Assembly (NCBI GenBank): GCA_023091665.1
Contig: JALJCQ010000009.1
Span: forward strand, 496,001 to 560,000
DNA length: 64,000 nt
Origin: Pythium myriotylum
Taxonomy: Eukaryota; Oomycota; Peronosporomycetes; Pythiales; Pythiaceae
Reading direction: 5' to 3'
Shown here: positions 60,987-64,000 of the stretch, piece after piece
How the letters are laid out: every line of letters begins with the position of its first letter
Numbering within the stretch: position 1 is the stretch's first letter
Notes under the pieces: generated by a model
Told to the model about the DNA's origin: nothing
What the model saw: only the letters and a program-made list of their open reading frames with translations
Databases searched by the model: none
Made by a program: the position numbers and the translations under genes

Positions 60987-61236
60987 TGTGCTTTTCGTTG
61001 ATATTCTGACACTGTAGGTTCCAGAGGAACCCGAGGCATCTCTGATGCCGGCTCTTGATAGCTGCACTAATTAAATCAATTTCCTTACAGAGCTGTATTA
61101 TTTCAGATGCTGAATGCTTTTCTATTTTGGGGTACTCATATAAATCACTCAGTATTTCGGTATCTACCGGTTCATTGAGCTGGACGTCATCAACATAACC
61201 AGTATCATCGGTATCGGATAGATACGTAATATCCAT
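60979..61236 (-). CDS. 85-residue antisense protein, copy 14
   Basis: Identical to the copy at 1110-1367. Confidence 0.45.
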   Translation of the reverse strand: MDITYLSDTDDTGYVDDVQLNEPVDTEILSDLYEYPKIEKHSASEIIQLCKEIDLISAAIKSRHQRCLGFLWNLQCQNINEKHTN

Positions 61237-61390
61237 GGTTTTGTGTCTATATAGATAAATATATTTTGTATCTCCAGTTGTTCAATCACCCAAATGGGTA
61301 CGTCAAACACCCAACGTTGGGTTGCATCGTTTGATTGGCTGAAATACGAATAGGAAGAACGTCCCTCACTCTCAGAAAGCAATTGGAAAC

Positions 61391-63280
61391 ATGGTGACGC
61401 TGGTGTGTGCGCTCGCCGGTGTGAAGGGAAACGCGTTCGCAGTCGACATCGATGCGAGCAAGTTGGTGGACCACTTGAAGAAGGCCATCAAGAAGGAGAA
61501 GGAGAACGATCTCAAGGCGATCGATGCGGACAAGCTGCAGCTGTTCCTCACCAAGAAGGACGACGACACGTGGCTCGAATCAAGCACAGATGATGTGAAG
61601 AAGCTCAAGAAAGGGGAAAAGACTGCTCTAATCGAAGCGCTGACACACGAAGACAATGAACTTGATGGAGAGTTTGGCCTTGAGGAGGTTCTCGAGGGGA
61701 TGCCAGAACCGAAAACCAAGCAAATCCACGTTTTGGTGGTGATTCCGTCGCATGACGTCGGTGGAAAGCGTGTTCGAGTAGATGAATGGTTCGTCGACGA
61801 AGCATTTTCTGTCCAAAAGAAGAAACGAAAACTGGATGAAGACGAAACTGACCAATTCACAAGGTATTTCAAGATGGCTGGGTTTCCACCGTTGGCACAT
61901 CCGATGGAGAAGTACACGAAGATTGTGGAACGAGATGCATATGCTGTGATTTTTGCAGAGCTAATGCGCAAGGTGAAGTTGTGCTTCGAAGCCAAATCAG
62001 GCGCTAACATGGTCGTGACGGGAAATCCAGGCACAGGGAAGAGTCGCTTTTACCTCTATTGCATCTTTCAACTTCTATTGGGGCATCAAGCGGAAGTCAA
62101 AGAGCTTGCTTCTTTTGATTTGGTGCTGAATTTCGGAAACAAATACCACAAGTTCCATGCTGAAAGCAGGGAGTTCATCAAGTTGAACGAAGCGGATGCT
62201 CTTTCGATTCAAGATCAGCACCGTGTGCTTCGGCTCATCGAGGGAAAATCATCGGAACTTACCGGCTGGAAAGGAGTATCAATTCTATTTGCTTCCCCGG
62301 GGCTGGATGGCATGAACGATTACGCAAAAGTTGACTCGTTCACGTACATCTTGCCAGTGTGGAGTCTGGAAGAGCTTCAAGATTACAACTCACTGCTTGA
62401 TGATGATTTCAAACTATCGGAAGACGTTTTGATCTCGCGATACGACAAATTTGGTGGAATTCCAAGATTCATCTTCACTGCGACGGAGCTTGAGAATGAC
62501 GAAGAACTTCAGAAGGCTATCGCTACATTCAGTGCGTTGGATATCATTTCATATGCCAAAAGCAATCATGCTGTGCGAGACGGAAATTACAGCCACCGCG
62601 TTCTCGAGATGGTCCCGAGCAGAGTGGATTTTCGAGCAAAATTCCATCTTGATTTTTTGTCCAAGTACATTGCCGAGAAGATCGTTGCTAAAGTGGACGA
62701 AGACAGTCTGCAAAGAGTATCGGAATTCGCAATTGCACACGCCAATGATGACTCAGGAAGTACATCCGTCGTTCGAGGCAAGATATACGAGATGCTCTGC
62801 CACAGATGGTTCAATCTACACAAACAAGGACACCTACAGCTCCGTTCGTTGTGCTCGAAGGAGCGCATAGAGTTGATCGTTCCGGAAAATATGCCAATGG
62901 TACGGTTCTCCACTCTCGATGAGATCCGTGCAGTTCCTCGACGCCTGACGTACTACCAGCCGACGTCAAGAACATTCGGTGCGTTGGATGCATTCATCTT
63001 GGATGGCAAGAACACCAGATGCTATGGTTTGCAGATGACCCTCAACCTGGATCATGGAATCAAAGCTGCACCATTGAGTAGCTTTTTGCTCTGGCTGAAC
63101 GGTATTGGTATCCCCACGTATCAGTTCTACTTTGGTTTCGTGGTTCCAAGCAACTTAGCGCCACACTATCGGAAGCAAACGATCAGAACCAAGACTAATG
63201 AAGTTCACCAGAGACCAGGAACGTTGGCGAGTGTGAAGCAGTATGTTGTTGCATTAGACGTGTTTGTTGGGAACATTTAA
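61391..63280 (+). CDS. CRN-B copy 22 with the header of copy 1
   Basis: 629 residues. The whole header, h1/K/L/T/E including LQLFLTK, is that of CRN-A copy 1, fused at HVLVV(V/I)P to the CRN-B body. It is the only CRN-B with hinge E and core L. This gives a direct view of a body swap at the HVLVV(V/I)P point. Confidence 0.9.
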   Translation: MVTLVCALAGVKGNAFAVDIDASKLVDHLKKAIKKEKENDLKAIDADKLQLFLTKKDDDTWLESSTDDVKKLKKGEKTALIEALTHEDNELDGEFGLEEVLEGMPEPKTKQIHVLVVIPSHDVGGKRVRVDEWFVDEAFSVQKKKRKLDEDETDQFTRYFKMAGFPPLAHPMEKYTKIVERDAYAVIFAELMRKVKLCFEAKSGANMVVTGNPGTGKSRFYLYCIFQLLLGHQAEVKELASFDLVLNFGNKYHKFHAESREFIKLNEADALSIQDQHRVLRLIEGKSSELTGWKGVSILFASPGLDGMNDYAKVDSFTYILPVWSLEELQDYNSLLDDDFKLSEDVLISRYDKFGGIPRFIFTATELENDEELQKAIATFSALDIISYAKSNHAVRDGNYSHRVLEMVPSRVDFRAKFHLDFLSKYIAEKIVAKVDEDSLQRVSEFAIAHANDDSGSTSVVRGKIYEMLCHRWFNLHKQGHLQLRSLCSKERIELIVPENMPMVRFSTLDEIRAVPRRLTYYQPTSRTFGALDAFILDGKNTRCYGLQMTLNLDHGIKAAPLSSFLLWLNGIGIPTYQFYFGFVVPSNLAPHYRKQTIRTKTNEVHQRPGTLASVKQYVVALDVFVGNI

Positions 63281-63714
63281 AGGGGTAATACAAGCTAGAG
63301 AGGATATAGAGGAAACAAAGTTGTTCCTATGTCCTTGCACTGTGTCCTCGAGACACTATTGTTGCGGCTGCTGCTGATTGTGCTCGATAGTGCTGATAAG
63401 ACAGAAATGATTCTCTCTGATAGCCTGTCTAAACCGATAGTGTCGAAATGGTAGCGATTTGCCTCCTAGCCTAAGCTACTTCTTGAACAATGTATGCATT
63501 CCCCAAAGTTCGTTGGTTCTGATCACCTCTATGATCTGATAACCTGCAGAACCGCGACAAGGACTCGACAGAAGTGAAGCACGATCTGTTTCTATGGGCA
63601 AAAGAAGCGCAAGCGCGCCATCTGCACGAGATCCGCAAAGTCGACAGAAGTTACAGCTAAAAAAAGGTTCCAGTTTCAGATGATGGAGGTTAAGACAAAA
63701 AAAAAGATTCTTTT
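63281..63714 (+). other. B-type tail after copy 22
   Basis: Copy of the B tail described at 29259; no gene seen. Confidence 0.7.
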
Positions 63715-64000
63715 TTAATTCTGTGTTGTAAATTCGTTCAGGTTTTCTTTCAATGATGGGCATTTATTCTTGATATATTCATTTTTACACATCCAATTGA
63801 AATATTGGGTATCGTTTTCAACAATCCACTTTACTGATTTGTTCTTATGTTTGCCCCACCGCATGATATAACTATCGTCTCCATCTTGGAACTTCCCTTG
63901 TAAAAAGCGTTTGATATCCGATTCTTCGGATTGTTGATTGTATAACCATCGACAGTATGACGCATCTTGATCATATACTTCCTCAAGAGCCTTTCCCTTG
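63715..64000 (-). CDS. ExoX-C-like repeat protein, copy 9, cut by window end
   Basis: Matches the copy at 29693-30007 from its stop inward. The first ten or so residues lie beyond the window. Its presence shows that the array continues to the right. Confidence 0.6.
   Translation of the reverse strand, partial: KGKALEEVYDQDASYCRWLYNQQSEESDIKRFLQGKFQDGDDSYIMRWGKHKNKSVKWIVENDTQYFNWMCKNEYIKNKCPSLKENLNEFTTQN

Larger units (their letters stand above)
649..64000 (+). repeat. Tandem array of 22 CRN-bearing units, two unit types
   Basis: Successive CRN start codons lie 2874, 2871, 2870 or 2809 bp apart. The exception is 2934 bp between copies 21 and 22, caused by a 63-bp insertion in copy 21. A units follow CRN-A genes and B units follow CRN-B genes. 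Copies are almost identical: most differences are single bases or block swaps between a few header types. The left end is seen (base 649 inside the protease). The right end lies beyond the window, which stops inside the ninth B unit. Such an array is open to unequal crossing-over, gene conversion and assembly collapse, so the copy number may not match the genome. Confidence 0.97.

Noticed and set aside
61372..62034. Long minus-strand reading frame (220 codons) opposite the copy-22 header
   Set aside because: Antisense shadow of a strongly biased coding region; Ser/Phe-rich and without family features. It extends only because the header and CRN-B shadows happen to join.
649..64000. Repeat array as CRISPR or satellite DNA
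   Set aside because: Units of 2.8-2.9 kb carry intact genes; there is no short repeat-spacer pattern.

Overview
The window looks like nuclear DNA of an oomycete, most likely Phytophthora or a close relative. It is almost entirely a tandem array of 22 near-identical Crinkler (CRN) effector genes, embedded in the remains of a Polinton-like virus (PLV). The oomycete assignment rests on the CRN header: a ubiquitin-like N-terminus with an LxLFLAK-type motif that ends at HVLVV(V/I)P. Gene density, AT-rich short genes and TATA-rich spacers mark the virus-derived parts. The CRN headers are GC-richer.

Left edge (1-1521): a broken, leftward gene resembling the N-terminus of a PLV major capsid protein; a short TATA-rich divergent spacer; an adenain-type cysteine protease (331-717); a 130-residue protein with a possible winged-helix C-terminus (725-1117); and a convergent 85-residue gene of unknown function (1110-1367). 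The first CRN follows on the plus strand.

Array (649-64000): there are two unit types. The A unit (2871-2874 bp) contains CRN-A, a 216-bp 3' tail, the last 69 bases of the protease, the 130-residue gene, the 85-residue antisense gene, promoter P1 and the next CRN start. The B unit (2809 bp) contains CRN-B, a 434-bp tail, an antisense 104-residue gene with two ExoX-C-like repeats, promoter P2 and the next CRN start. CRN order is A x9, B, A, A, B x4, A, B x3, A, B. There are 14 copies of the 130/85-residue gene pair and 9 of the ExoX-like gene, the last cut by the window end. The duplication joint can be read directly: base 649, inside the protease, is joined after base 3522, downstream of the first CRN.

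Proteins: CRN-A (593-594 aa) and CRN-B (628-629 aa) share promoter core and header and become unrelated in sequence right after HVLVV(V/I)P. Both then carry a P-loop NTPase and a C-terminal region with a restriction-endonuclease-like E...D...QxT pattern. Known CRNs with this architecture are effectors acting in the plant nucleus. Header modules are shuffled between copies. My labels are: h1 (LVCALAG/FAVDID), h2 (LFCALVG/FSIDID), h3 (LICALVG/FPVTID); link K (KAIKKEKEN) or D (DAIKVKKEN); core L (DLKAIDADKLQLF) or C (KIKCDADELELF, one codon shorter); motif T (LTKKDDD), R (LARNGDD) or K (LAKKGDD); hinge E (FGLEEVLEGMPEPKTKQ) or Q (SGLQKVLKDMPEPSTDQ). CRN-A also has g1 (RHKLYVRAS) or g2 (RQKLYIRSS) before the P-loop.

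Three copies are broken: #7 by a 1-base deletion, #10 by a nonsense change that removes only the nuclease half, and #21 by a 63-bp insertion made of an inverted copy of the gene's own start joined to a tRNA-Ala(AGC) fragment. In both unit types the CRN is transcribed divergently from a virus-like gene across a 154-173 bp spacer.
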